A stretch of DNA of 64,000 nucleotides, taken from NCBI GenBank assembly GCA_028622995.1, contig JAJQJQ010000005.1, positions 5,580,001-5,644,000 of the forward strand. The letters run 5' to 3'. A model generated the notes under the pieces. That model saw only the letters and a list, made by a program, of their open reading frames with translations. It was not told the DNA's origin and made no database searches. The position numbers were made by a program, and so were the translations under genes. Positions within the stretch are counted from its first letter, which is position 1, and each line of letters begins with the position of its first letter. The stretch is from Panagrolaimus kolymaensis. Lineage: Eukaryota; Nematoda; Chromadorea; Rhabditida; Panagrolaimidae. This document shows, one piece after another, positions 12,501 to 24,897 of the stretch.

Positions 12501-15500
12501 ATGGAAGCAGCTTCTTCTGTTACTAAGCAAAAGGATATAATAAAAGCTTTCCATCCTTTTATTTTTTTACTTTTTGATTTATACATAGTTTTCGATGCTC
12601 GTAAGAAAAACAGAAGAACGCCAAATTGAAGCTTTTTTTACATTTTTTTCTTGCATTTATTTTTGGGATATAAAAGTCAGAGAAAATAAAAAGAGGGAAA
12701 ATTAAATCAGAACGAACACAAAAGCAAGCGAACGAGCGAAAAATATACTTGACCGAGAGTCTGATTGCGTAACAAAGTTAAATGAAAATAAAATGAAATA
12801 AGAAGCAATTGGACATTTCGGAAACACTTAAATTAGGCTTGTATTTTTAATAATAAGAAAATTTAATTTTTATGAGCTAACATACAAAAAATTATTTCAA
12901 AGTAAAATGGGCAGAAGGCTTTTAAAATAAAAGCTTGTTAATAAAAATAAATATTATTAGCAATAGAAAAAACTATTAAAGTCTTTTGAATAACGAAAAT
13001 AATACACTAAACAACATTGAAAAAATACTTTATTAGTTAAGATTCAGGTGTTGAAAACAAAGACTTATTTGAACACATTTTGGATATATACCGTATTACT
13101 CATATATATTAAAAACTAAACCAATTTAAAAAATAACGATAAACTGTTTTATTAAAATAAGAAACTAAGTATATGTTAAAGAAAACATAAAATCTCAATC
13201 AATCCTTCTTTTTTTTTATTCAAAGCTCTGATTCATTGTTTAACAAAAATGATGGAGTTTTTTTTTTCATGGTTAGATAAAAGGCAAAAAAATAAATGCT
13301 TTTTCTTTTTTTCTTTTCAAAGACAACACTGATGACCAACCAAAGACTGTTATTGCAGGAGAAGACGAAAAAAAAATAGTTGATCCAATTGTGCAAGAAA
13401 AAAGAGAGAAGAAAGATTCATCGTCGTTTTTGTTGCGAGCTCCTTTCTCGTTCCAAAATCTTGAGTATTTTTCTTCTTGAGTCAATGATGACCAAAATAT
13501 CTCTGGCGCACTTCTTTTAGGAACAAAAAATAGCCGATTTAAAGAAATGAAATCACCACAAAAAAATAAGGGTTAAAAGGGGGAAAAATCTGTTATAAAT
13601 AAAAGGTGATGCAAAGAAAAAATGGGTTCGAAACTTGAAGATGGAGAAAATGATTTTTGATTGATTTACCTTAACTTAAAGGTGGAAAAAGATGTAAGTT
13701 AAAGAATATAAATCAACAGAAGGCGGCTTTATTTTAGTTGTAAATTGGAGGGATATATGACAAGATTTCTCCACGAAAAAAAAGCTGTGTTGTGAAAATA
13801 GTTTTGAGATGAAAGTATAATTCAAAGATAATTCGTGTGCTTTTCATTTGACACAAAAGTCTCTAGAAATTACCAATAAAAAACATAAGCATATAAAAAT
13901 GTAATAAATGTTTTGGGTTTTTCAAAATTTTTATATTGATGCTTTAAATCATTTTTTAAGAAATTTATCGATTATTTTCGTGGATTTGATTTTCTTTGCA
14001 ATTAATGTTTTTTTCCTTCAATAACTAGGCCTTACAAAAAGGCAGCCAAGTTACAAAAGAGGCATCAGATTTCAAAGAAGAAAAAAACTAGATCATGTTG
14101 AATGAATCTTTTGAGCGAACAAAATTATGTTTGTGTTTTCATAGTTTTCTCTGTTGCAATAAGAAAAAATTAAAACACAAACATATACAAATTATTTTTA
14201 GTGGTGGACGACAAAAGTCATCTGAAGCACGTCCGTTCACTTTCATCATTAACAATAATAAAATGTCGCCGAAAGAATTCATATCTAACGCGGTCCAAAA
14301 AAAATAAGACGATGGAGACTCTTCAAAGAGAAAAAATCTTCTTTTTTTTTGCAACCCAAGTGTCCACTTTTGCCTGAGGCTTTTTGAAGATTTTGGAATG
14401 AAAAAAAATAAAAGAAGGGAATTAAGTGGATGTCGTCGCTCGCTCGCTCCCTCCATCCTTTCATAATATAAAATCAACGCAAAATAATATTATTTTAGAA
14501 GAAAACAAGGTAAAAAAGTTAAGAAAATGACCGTTAATTATGCAAGCAAAAAGAAAAGAAAAAAACAGGTTTGTGCTTGGACCATTGAAACTTCAGGTAG
14601 CGATTCCAAATAAGGCAAAAGAAAATTCTTAAAAAAAAAGATGAAGTAAGGAGAGGGAAAAACTTAAAAACATAACAAACAACAAAAATAAAAGTGGAAG
14701 CAAATGATTCGAAATCTCATCAAGAGTTGCGATTGAAGCAACACTGGGCGTTCGAAAAAAGGTTCTTTTAAAAATTCCAAATAGCAATAAGAAACAAGAA
14801 AAAAATCCACGTATTACGCATAATAAAAAAAGGAAAAAATCTATTAACTAATAATAAAAAAAGCAGCTTAAAAGATTTAGATTCGCTGCTGATAAGACAA
14901 AACACACGCGCAGATAAAACTTTTGGATTCACTCAAATGACTTTTTATTCTAAAACGTTTTCGCTTTCAACCTACTTTTTTGCTCGCAGTCATAAAAAAA
15001 TAGGAATCCGGATATTCATAGACCATTCAAAAAAATAAACGTTAAAAAAATTCACAAAACAAACAACAAGAAATTTCTTGAACCTTTCCAAGGAAGCCTC
15101 AATTCATTCCACAAAAATTGAATGTGATTGCAAGCATTCAAGCGTCTTGCAACTTTTACAATAAATAAAAAAAATATAGGTAAACAATGATGATTTCTCA
15201 GATTTCACTTTTTAATATTATCTATTGAGAATGAGAAACATTTTTTTCTATAACGGGAAAAGAAAATGTTTCTTTTTTTGTAGTATATCCTGTTTTCAGA
15301 GGAGCTTAAGCTGGTTTTTAAATAAAATGCTTAAAAAGTAAGTAGTAAGCATATAAAACTTTGTTGCTTCTGTATTTTTATGAGGAACAGGAAAAATAAC
15401 AAAAGGTAGCATTTCGCTATTGAAATTTTTTATCTAAACATTAAATAATCGCTAACGTAAAAAAATCTTATCAAAGACAAAAAAATTGTACAAGAAAATA

Positions 15501-17172
15501 ATTTTATCTAAATTATTTAAAAGAAATTTCCCAAAAATATAAAACTAAAAACAACGCAACTTTAATTTGAGAAAAAAAACAGTAAGAATTGAAATAAAAA
15601 ACGTGGATAAAAAATTCCAAGGATTGCTTCCGTTAAAAGTTTATCACTTTTTTTATGGAACTTGAAAAAAAAATAAACCATTCCACAAACCAAATAAATA
15701 AAAAGGTGATGAAAAAAGACAAAACAAGATCTTCAACTCTTCCAGAAAAAGAATAAAAAGATTTAGTTAACAAAATTTAAAAGTATACAAAAAATGGTGG
15801 GTTTGGTTTTAATTAAAAAAATGGTTGGTTCCTTTTACAATAAAAAAATGAGTGAACCAAAAAAACGACTCTTGTAATCTAAGATTAATTTTTTTTCAAT
15901 TTTAATTTTTTCTTTTCTTTTTTTCTTCATTTTGCTTTTTTACTTTTGAGGCCAAGGACAAAAGCTGACAGACAACCCTCGTTTGCCGCTTCCAAACAAA
16001 GAGAAACGAGAAAAAATAATAGGAAAATGAGTATTTTTTTAAACATAAAATAAAAGTAAATGGACGACGTTTTTTTTTATTCCGGAAATGGATGGACTTG
16101 TTTGAAAAATAAACATTTGTTTTACCTTCAGTCATCGTCGAAGGGTGGATTATGCGCTTGCAGAAAAATGAGTTCAAAAGCCGGAGATAAACATACAAAT
16201 ACATGCAAGGACTATTTGACTTAAAAAAAGATGATTTCCTAATTTTTGTGGTCAAAGGATCAGCACTTTTAGTACGAAAAAGAATATTCACCTGATTTGA
16301 TACTCTTTTCATAAAAATTAAAGATGGTTAATTCCACTAACCACCTCAAGCTTGACACCTTTTCCAACTTCACTTTCTTTAAACTCAAACAAACAAAACC
16401 CTTTATTTGGGCATCCTCGCATGATTGTTTCCTTTTTTTTTCTATTCTTCGTTTACTTTGGCCTCCTGCCGAGTATATTTGCGCGAGTTTTATGAGAGAA
16501 AGAAAATGTAAAATAACTGAAAATTCAAGTTTCATTTTTTTTAAATCCAGAAAAATATACGTTAAAAAGCCGCAGGGCGCTTCTTTTTAAACATTCAAAT
16601 AAAAAAACAGAAGAAAGCAGATCCTTGTTTGAAAAAAAAATGAAAGTAAATTCAAATGAGGAAAACAAGAAAATCAAGCAAGCCGATGTAAAAAATATTT
16701 TTTAAGAGGATTGTATTGTTACTCAGTAAGATTTATGGCAGAATAAAGCACTTTGATTAATGAAAACTTTAGTGTGTTTTTGTAAGTGGAAATATGGTAG
16801 TGGCTATTAAGCCTCGTTATTGTTGCAAATAATAGGCTTATACCGGAGATTTTAAGTAATTATACGACACAAATTTTTGAAAAAAAAAATAGTGTCTCAA
16901 CAATAAATCTGCTTAAATAAAGAAATAACAAGAACATTGGGGCCTTACCTGCGGTAAGTCCCTCAAACTAAACAAACAATCAAACGATCTACGAAATTAT
17001 TACATCTTTACAACCACACGTGGACATTGGACATTTTAAGATATTTTTTGAGAACCCTTGAGAGTGGACCTGTTTATAGGAATTCTAAAAAATTATAAAA
17101 GGGGAGATTATGTGCTTTTTTAGTGGGTACAAAATTGGAAAAAAATAGAGTACCCAAACAAACACCCATGCG
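6595..17172. other. 10.6-kb gene-free region
   Basis: This region is A/T-rich with many A and T runs. I found no exon chain, conserved motif or tRNA. The open frames here (for example 9184-9570 minus, 11334-11647 plus, 15902-16312 minus) are phenylalanine- or lysine-rich products of T/A runs, do not resemble protein families, and are not flanked by consistent splice signals. It could hold distal regulatory DNA or untranslated 5' exons of shn-1, or non-coding RNA that cannot be recognised by eye. Confidence 0.45.
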
Positions 17173-17800
17173 TGTCTACAACAATACAATTAAAATAAAA
17201 AAACAGGGTCCATGGGCTTACATTCCATTTTCATGGTAAATTTTGGAGTCCTGCCTTCGGCAGACCTTCAAAATTTACGATATAAATCGATTCCATTTAT
17301 CAACGGTTTCTCCGAGCCACGCATTCCATATATCTCATATTCGGAAACATCCTAACCCATTCGAGGACCATTCCATAGGTCTAATTTACACATGGGCCCT
17401 TCAGGCCCTAAAACACATTTATACTCAAAAACCACCAAATATCCACAACATTTTTCACTTCGAATAAAAAATTAAGCGTATGCGGTGAAATATTACTTAA
17501 AACTTAAATTTTAAAAAAAATCTGCTGAACGCTTTCATGTCTACAACAATAAAATTACAATAAACAACAGGGCTATTCGGTCCAACATTCCATTTTCATG
17601 GTTAATTTTGGAGCTCTGCCTTCGGCAGACCTTCAAAATTTACGATATACATCATCTCCAATTAACAACGATTTCCCGGGCCATGCATTTCCATATCTCT
17701 CATATTCGGCTACATCTTAACCAATTCGAGGTCCATTCCATAGGTCAAATTATGCATGGGCCCTTCAGGCCCCAAAACCCATTTCAACCCAAAAACAACC
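17173..17800. repeat. Two direct copies of an approximately 365-bp unit with a conserved hairpin
   Basis: Two diverged copies start at 17173 and 17538 (both TGTCTACAACAATA), a period of 365 bp. Shared landmarks, in order, are ACATTCCATTTTCATGG; a hairpin core CTGCCTTCGGCAG (17254 region and 17618 region) enclosed by outer arms TAAATTTTGGAG and CTTCAAAATTTA; CATATTCGG; TCCATTCCATAGGTC; and GGGCCCTTCAGGCCC. Each copy encodes a similar frame without an ATG, which looks like a by-product of the repeat rather than a gene. The identity of the repeat family is unknown. Confidence 0.75.
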
Positions 17801-17873
17801 AAATATCAACCCAAAAACAACCAAATATCAACCCAAAAACAACCAAATATCAACCCAAAAACAATTAAATATC
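17786..17873. repeat. 22-bp minisatellite, four copies
   Basis: AACCCAAAAACAACCAAATATC is repeated four times head to tail, starting at 17786, 17808, 17830 and 17852, with the last copy diverged. It grows out of the 3' end of the second 365-bp unit. The first 365-bp unit has only a single related word (CAAAAACCACCAAATATCC) at the same place, so the expansion happened in copy two. Confidence 0.85.
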
Positions 17874-18481
17874 CACTTAAACAACATTAAACATCCTACC
17901 AAAAACAACTAAACATTCACCCGAAAATAAGAGAAAACAAAATTTTTCACTTCCAAAAAAATGCTTACAAAAAATGCAAACATTTCTCTTTCAAAAAAAA
18001 CAAAGGGAAACTTTCGTGTCAAGAAAATTTTAAAAAATGCAAATTTAAATTGACCAAAACATAGGGATCCTTGACTCTCCGAAACGTGAGACCAACATAT
18101 TCGGAATCAGCGTAAAAAACTGATCTAGGCTATCGGGACAAAACAAAACAAAAGCAGAAACGACATACATACAGACATACAAACAGAAACGACACTCCAA
18201 ATTAAAAAGGAAGATATTTGAGTTATTTGAATTACGTAACTAATGAAAAACACAAAAAAACATGAAAGAAAAATATTGTAATAGTTACAATTTAGAATAA
18301 TTAAGTTAACCAATAACAGACTTCGATGTTGTTTGATAAAGATCCAGCTTAAACAGTTTAAATTTATTTATTTCTAAGACATATTTTTTAATTTAAAAGT
18401 CGATTATTAATATTGAAATTACAAATAAAATTGTGTTACTTAATCTTTTTTTCTCACGCCATAAACATTTGTTTATTACTT
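17874..18481. other. Gene-free stretch downstream of the BPI-like gene
   Basis: This is A/T-rich sequence with a short ACATACATACAGACATACA-type simple repeat near 18160-18185. It should include the 3' UTR of the BPI-like gene. Nothing else is recognised. Confidence 0.5.
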
Positions 18482-20576
18482 TTAAAGATAGCGAATTTTT
18501 CGATCATATTCATACAATTCCTCAGTTAGCATTAAATCAGCTTCAACAAAGTCTTTAAAGGAGTCAACAAAAAATGGTAAATCCATAGTAAAATCAGTGC
18601 TAAATATTGCTGCATGGTGAATATAATCAAGATGAAGATTTTCCAAATGAATTCCGCATACGGTAGGAAGTTTAATTCCATTTCGATTGATTGCAGATCG
18701 TAAAAATTTTTCAATTTTTGGCCAAATTTTGTTTGGAATAATAAAATTTAAAAGTTTGCGAGCTGATGATGAAAACATTGCACTTATTCCAATCTGGAAA
18801 AAAAAAATAAAATACTTAGATGAGTAAAATATGATAAAAAAGGTAAAAAAATAATAATTTGGAACGAGTATTTTTGCGTGTGAACCTTCTTACCTTATTA
18901 ATTTTAAAATCCATACCATCAAGCTTAATATCGATATAAATTCGATTGTTTTTGAAATAGGGCTTTAAAAGAACTTTCATAGCGCCACCAGCTTTTAGAA
19001 GTTCATGAGTTTCATTTTTACGATAAAAATCTGCGTCAACTTCTAATTCAATATGCAACATAATTCCATTATCATCTATAGAAATATGAGGTTTTCTGAA
19101 ATATATATTAAATTATTGAAATAAATACATTTTTAAAATAAATAAAGCTTACTGGGTTAAATTAGCTTTAATAATAATCATACAATCAGATGAGCAAATA
19201 AGTCGAGCAAGTGATGATCCCAAAGATTTTGGAACATCTTTTAAACTGATTGATTCATTGAATGAACCAAGAGATTTATCAAAAATATGAGAAAGAATTG
19301 TGTTAGGCACATATTCGCTGATTATGAGTCCAATCATCTAAAATAATTACTAATATTTTTTTTAGTAAACAACAATCTTCCTCAAGTATAATCAATCATC
19401 ATTTTTAAACCTTACTTGATCACGAATAACAGGAACATTATGAAATTTGGGTCTTTCAACTTCTTTCGCTCGATTTCCATTTAAAACAATTCCAGCATCA
19501 ATTCCAATGATAACATCCTATAAATAATTAGCTTTATTCATCACTAATTTTAATTTTAAGATAAATGCAAACTTTATCAGAGAAAGTTGGAGGGTATCTT
19601 AAAGTTAAATCAGGAGCAAATACACCAATATCTTTAAATTTTCTTCCTAATTCATCGCTTTCATTCATAAGTTCTTCATTTGATGTTGAATTGGGTTCTT
19701 CGTTATAATCTTCTTCAGTTTCAATTGGGCCCAAAATATCACTACAAATATGTTCCACAATTTGTGGACCAGTTTGTTCTTCAACAATTCTATTTTTCCA
19801 AAATTCTTCACTGAGAATCTAAAACGATTAAAAAGTTATAATTAAAACAGATGCGTTTAAATTTTTTTTAAACCTCTTCTTGTTTTTGCGCTAAAAAAGC
19901 ATTAAGCATTCCAGGAATTAAACATATTTTATCTTTAATTGCTGATTCAATTTGTGAACCAATAAAATTTGTAAATGGATTGATGGATATTGCGCTGCCA
20001 CCGTAAAAGTGAATTCTAATTGGAACACTCCCTTCACAACGAATCACCTGAAAATTGGATTTTATTGTTCTGATTTATATTTGTTATTTCTAAAAAAACA
20101 ATTACATTAATAGTATTTTTATTATCACCAATTTTTCTTTCAATATTAACATCCATAATAATTGTCCAATTTTTCATTACAGCTAACATATGTGATTTTC
20201 TGATAAATAATAAACCCAACGTAAAATCACCTTCAACTTCGACAAGTGGCAAATGCAATTTAAAACTGACACCGGTTCCATTGATAAAAGTTGTGTCAAT
20301 TATTGGTTTTTCAAATTCTGTTATAATAAAATTTTCTCCTTTAATTGTTGCAATATCTATGGTGGGTAAAACGATTTTAGTTAAAAGTGCTGGAAGCGCT
20401 TCAGCGGCTAATTCAGTAATATAATCGGCAAGTTTTTCAGAAAAACGAATATAAATTCCAGCTGATTGTGGTTGAGGATCATTAATAATGACTTCATCAG
20501 CAAGCGAACCCAATCCATTTGATAAGAAGGATGCAGTAAAAAATACGGTAAAAGTTAAAATAAATAATATTTTCAT
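18482..20576 (-). CDS. Secreted BPI/LBP/PLTP-family lipid-binding protein
   Basis: This family folds into two hydrophobic-pocket barrels that bind lipids or lipopolysaccharide outside the cell. Seven exons join in phase: 20106-20576, 19874-20047, 19573-19818, 19416-19517, 19153-19337, 18894-19095 and 18482-18793, giving 563 residues. Residues 1 to about 24 (MKILFILTFTVFFTASF) form a clear signal peptide. The N-terminal barrel begins GIYIRFSEKLADYITELAAE. Cys161 (VIRCEGS) and Cys199 (KDKICLIPG) are 38 residues apart, matching the single conserved disulfide of the family. The C-terminal barrel ends with an amphipathic LTEELYEYDRKIRYL tail. An acidic insert (ETEEDYNEEPNSTSNEEL) lies in exon 3. 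C. elegans has several such proteins, including the yolk/lipid-distribution factor NRF-5; which paralogue this is I cannot say. Confidence 0.88.
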
Positions 20577-21752
20577 TATTGGATTTACAAAATTAACAAA
20601 AACCCATTTAAAAATAAGAGATTTTTTTTTATTAAATCACCAGAAAAATTTCTTTCTTTTTATCGAATGTGTTGCTGCTGCTTTTTGATTTGAAAAAAAT
20701 ATTTTTCATTTATCCGCCTGTGAAATGGCTTACCCTTTAAGCTTTTTTTATTTCAACATAAACGTACGAAGAAAACGAATGAAAAAATAAAAGCAAAAAT
20801 AAATTCTAAACAAGAAGTCTGATGATCCGTTTTGAAAAAAAAATGTTGGAAATGCCAGCAACGAAAAGGATGCTTTGATCGAATGTATTTTTTTTGTTTG
20901 TGATGATCGTCAAACCTTTTTTGTTGTTATTTTGTTTTAGTTGTTTTTGAATCAACGAAAAAGCAACGATGTTTATTCTTCTTCCTTTAACAATTTTAAA
21001 AGGATGGAAATCATGTGGCTATAATACAGTAAGTTTTAAAACTAGCAGTGGAATGCAGTGAATTATCATACAAACGACTGCAGTATTTTAAAATTACTTT
21101 ATTTCTATGCTTTTTTAATCAATGTTTGTTATTGTTGCATTATTATATTTAATAAAGCCATATGTGAGAGAACAACATTGCAACTTTCTTTATTTTCACG
21201 TGCCAGAAGATGAGTCAAAACAGATGCTTCGATAAAAGTTGCTTTTTTTTTAAACTTTTAACGACAGCGCGCAAAAAGACACAAAGAGAATTCGAATAAG
21301 GATTTGGATGACGAATGGGAAAAAAAAGCAAAATGATTAACAAATAAGAAATTAACGATTGAAAGGCATCACCGTCACTTATATCCATATATAAAATTTT
21401 AAACCTTAGTGGGAAATAATAATGTAATAAGCAGCAGAAGGAGGGTGAAATTCTTCAATGCTTATGTGATAATAAATAATGTAAACGATACTTTTCTTCA
21501 CCTTTTTAGTATATATAATTTAATAGTTATTACATCGATTACTATCGAAAATTGTTATGTCCGAAATTCACGGCAATAAAAAATTTAAGTATGCTTTAGT
21601 GTTGTTTAGCATTGTTTACACAAAAATTTATAATCTCTAACAACAAAATTTGTTTTTGAAATGAACAAAAACGCAGCTATTTTAAGGATACAATAATCAT
21701 CTGTTTGAACTTTATTTTATTTGACAAAATGTAAATTTGAACATAACATTGT
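20577..21752. other. Gene-free stretch between the BPI-like and MCCC-protein genes
   Basis: This is the upstream region of the BPI-like gene and the 3' flank of the next minus-strand gene. It is A/T-rich, with no exon or RNA gene recognised. Confidence 0.5.
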
Positions 21753-22496
21753 TTAACTTTCAAAATGAGGCATTTCTGTTCCAACACCTTTAAGTGTATC
21801 ATCCACAGATATATCTTCTCTTGATTTATCTTCACCTTCTTCAAAATGTTCAGTTTCTTCTTGTTTGGTTGTTGTTCCATCAGCCTTTTTACTTATTGTT
21901 GTTTCACCAGGCTTTTTTCTTTTTAACTTTGATGATACTGCTGCAGACTAAAAATTTTAGCATTATAAAAATTTCAAGAAAAAGAATCTCGCCTTTTTTG
22001 GAATTGCTTCTACTTGATTTTTATTTATTGTTTTTGATATCAGTGGCGTTTGTGATGGAGGTGGCATTGATTGTGGTTGTTTTTGTTGCACCGATACTTG
22101 AGACACACATGATTTATGCTTTGATTTCATTTCTTCAACTGTTCCAGGCATCGATTGACATGGTTTTTCTATTCCTTCTTTTGATTTTCCTTTCTTTGGA
22201 GTTTGATTTGTTGGTGTTCCACAAGCAGCAGAAGATTTTACATTCGACATATTTCCTACATTAGCTGCAACTGGTTGCATTGCCTAAAAAAATAGTGTAA
22301 TAAGAAGTAAAGGCAACTAGACGTGATAAATAATAGCTATATAAAAAAAACTTACTTGTTCAATTCCTGAAGCTCCAGATTGTTGTTGTTGTGGTGGTGG
22401 CATATTTTCAGCATTTTGTGCAACAGAATTCGGTGGAGGCGTATGAGTTTTTGAAGCAGAATTTGGTTTCTTTTTTCTTCGAAAGCAACAGCACAT
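21753..22496 (-). CDS. Small low-complexity protein with predicted N-terminal palmitoylation motif
   Basis: Three exons join in phase 0: 22356-22496, 21993-22283 and 21753-21947, giving 208 residues. The N-terminus MCCCFRRKKK, three cysteines followed by a basic patch, is a classic dual-anchor signal for palmitoylation at the plasma membrane. The rest is disordered: proline- and glutamine-rich near 25-42 (NMPPPQQQQSGAS), lysine/serine-rich in the middle, and acidic at the C-terminus (EETEHFEEGEDKSRED). No enzyme or fold is visible. Intron 2 (21948-21992, 45 nt) starts with GC rather than GT (AAG/GCGAGA) and ends TTTTTAG; without that GC-AG intron the frame stops shortly afterwards. Function unknown; a membrane-tethered adaptor is an inference only. 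Confidence 0.75.
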
Positions 22497-22742
22497 TTTA
22501 TTTGAGAGTGTTCCAAAAGAGAGTTTGAGTCACCGGCGTAAAATGCACATCCAAAATAAAAGGAATTTTGTTTTAAAAGAATGAAAAAAGCAATGAAAAT
22601 TTCAAAGCAAAAATTTGCATAATTTTATGATTTTTATTGACAAAATAAACTATTATTCTACAGCTAGAAAATTGCGATTCCTAAAAGAGTTAACAGCAGT
22701 GGGTGAAACAAAAATTCCGAAATATAATAAAGCTATCAATCA

Positions 22743-24327
22743 TCACAAATCCACAAAAATCTGCTCTCGAATTGGATTCGGTGGGGTAACCAAATCTAAC
22801 GAATCTACATTAGCAAAAAATGATCGATTTGGGTCCATAACTCTCACAGAATAAATTCCATAAACCGCTTTATGATCCGAGACTGTAATAGGCCAAACGC
22901 AATCATAACGTATTGGTCGAACATTATCTGAATGTTTACACCAAAATAATATTCTATCCTAAAAATTACCACGTGGAGCAAATATTTTTTTATATTTTAA
23001 AATGATACCGTATATGAAGGAACTCTGTGTTTTGCGTAATTTTGTGAACCATTTAAAAATTTATAAGTTGGTGGAAAAGTTATAACACCTTCTTTGAAAT
23101 CATGAAATGCCAATTTAGTGGAAATACATTTTTGAAGCTCATCTTTTTCCAATAATTTTTCAAAGGTGTTTCTTTGAATAAACAATTGATTGGCATACTC
23201 TCGTCCAAGTTCATCACTATTTAGTCTATGGGTTAGCCGAAAGTTGAGATCACCAAACCAAAAAACATTATCTGAATTGAAAATGGAATGATCTTCACGA
23301 ATTTGGGAATGTGGACTCAATGTGGCTCGAAAATTAAAAGCATTAGAAGCTTTTCGAAAATCTAATATTCTATTTCGAAGGTTTCCATCTAAAAAATGTG
23401 ATTGATTATAATTGTTTATTTTTTGTAGAGACTTTGTAAAAAAGTAACTTACGAGAAAAATGAGATGAAATAAAAACGAATGAAACTTTTAAAATTCTAA
23501 AACAAATTGCAATCGCACCTTTAGTTCGAAAAGGTTTTGATATTGCATTACTTCCAACAAATTGATATTCAGGTCCTAAACATTTTTTCTTTATCTTTTA
23601 AATATATTAAAAATTATATTCTCACGAGAAGTATATAAGCATAAATGCTTTTTCATAAATACTATTAACATTTGAGACCATTGACGAACCCAACAAAAAA
23701 CTCGATGAGTATCTTTGATTGATTCTTCAATTCCAAGAACCATTTGATGATGAAATCGACTGAAAAAAAATTATTTTAGGGATATTTTTGAAAGGTGCTT
23801 ACAAGGTTGTGGAGGGTAATTCTTGTAAAGCTACAGCAAAAACATCCGGTCGATCATGAGGATCTATTTTTCGAAATAATTCATTGATGGATCGTATTGA
23901 ACTTATCGACTAAAGAATTTATTGTTTTCCAAAACCAATAAATCAAGACACTCACTCGATTATTAATATTCCAAGTAAAACACATAACTTTTATTCGTTC
24001 TTTATCTTTTAAAAGCTCAGCTAATTCTAATTTAAGAGGGAGAGCTACTCCTCCCTTTCCACATACGAATGGCAAATTTCTTTGTTCTTTTAAATATTTA
24101 TCATCATTAAATTGACTGTAAAAATGTGTATCATTTCGTGTACTTAATTCTGAAAACATCCTTCATCGCTGCAACTATTCACTCATTGTCGAAGGAAACT
24201 TACTTGAAGTTGGAAGCAGTTGTTGATCTTTGCTGCTATTTGAAATTGTTTCAGAATTTTTAGTAGAAAACTCTGGACTTGAAACTTTCGCAGATTTTGG
24301 GGAATCCAATTTTTCTTTTAGCGACAT
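22743..24327 (-). CDS. Inositol polyphosphate 5-phosphatase (INPP5E/CIL-1-like)
   Basis: This enzyme removes the 5-phosphate from phosphoinositides. Exons are 24204-24327, 23956-24149, 23803-23909, 23626-23759, about 23450-23575, 23009-23388 and 22743-22958, about 426 residues. The family signatures occur in order: MCFTWNINNR (first strand), VFAVALQELP (metal-binding Glu), TKGAIAICF and VFISSHF, VFWFGDLNFR, FPPTYKF, RVPSYTDRILFW and the catalytic SDHKAVYG. The serine/lysine-rich first 45 residues show no domain. The C-terminus (NPIREQIFVDL) has no CaaX box, unlike vertebrate INPP5E. The exon 5-6 junction is phase-inconsistent with the good GTAAGT donor at 23448-23453. Either a weaker donor (GTTACT) 4 nt downstream is used or a base is missing from the A4 run at 23457-23460. 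INPP5K-type enzymes are an alternative assignment. Confidence 0.88.
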
Positions 24328-24897
24328 GATTCTACTTAAATGAAATATTTAAAAAGAATACAAAAAACGAACACCAAAAAAGAGACAAATAAAAAAAATG
24401 TTAAAAGCATAGCAATAAAGTGACGACAAAAGTTTTTGCATGTATGTTTCTATGGTTACTAAGACTTTTTATTTTAATGCAATATGTTTTTCTTTCGCAT
24501 GAGAGACATTTTTGTTAATAAAATTTTAGTTTATTTTAAGACGCAAATAAATCAGTAAACAAAATATTATTTAAAATTGCATAGCACTAGTGCAAAATTT
24601 TATTGTAGTAAAAAAGGGTAAAATAATAACATTAAATTACAGCAACAAAAAAACTTGGTGTTTGGAAGCATATTTTTGTTAGTGTCATCGATGACTAAAA
24701 CAACAAGCAAAAAACACATTCTTATTTTCCTTATGCTCAACCATATGATCCATTTCGTAAGCGCAACAGCACCTTTTTTTAATGCGCTTTTTTGTTTTAA
24801 AATAAAAATTAAAGTTTTATCACTTTTGCTATATAAAATACTTTTTTATGGTCAAAGAGTTTTAGATGATTCTTTTCCCCTCTTTTGTCACTTTTAA
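24328..24897. other. Gene-free stretch between the 5-phosphatase gene and the transposon
   Basis: This should contain the 5-phosphatase promoter. It is A/T-rich, with nothing else recognised. No copy of the sequence on the far side of the transposon is present at the junction. Confidence 0.5.

Noticed and set aside
17243..17868. Two similar open frames in the 365-bp repeats as paralogous genes
   Set aside because: They lack ATG starts, share sequence only because the repeat is duplicated, and the second runs into the minisatellite.
17786..17873. 22-bp repeats as CRISPR repeats
   Set aside because: They are head-to-tail with no spacers and derive from the adjacent 365-bp repeat.
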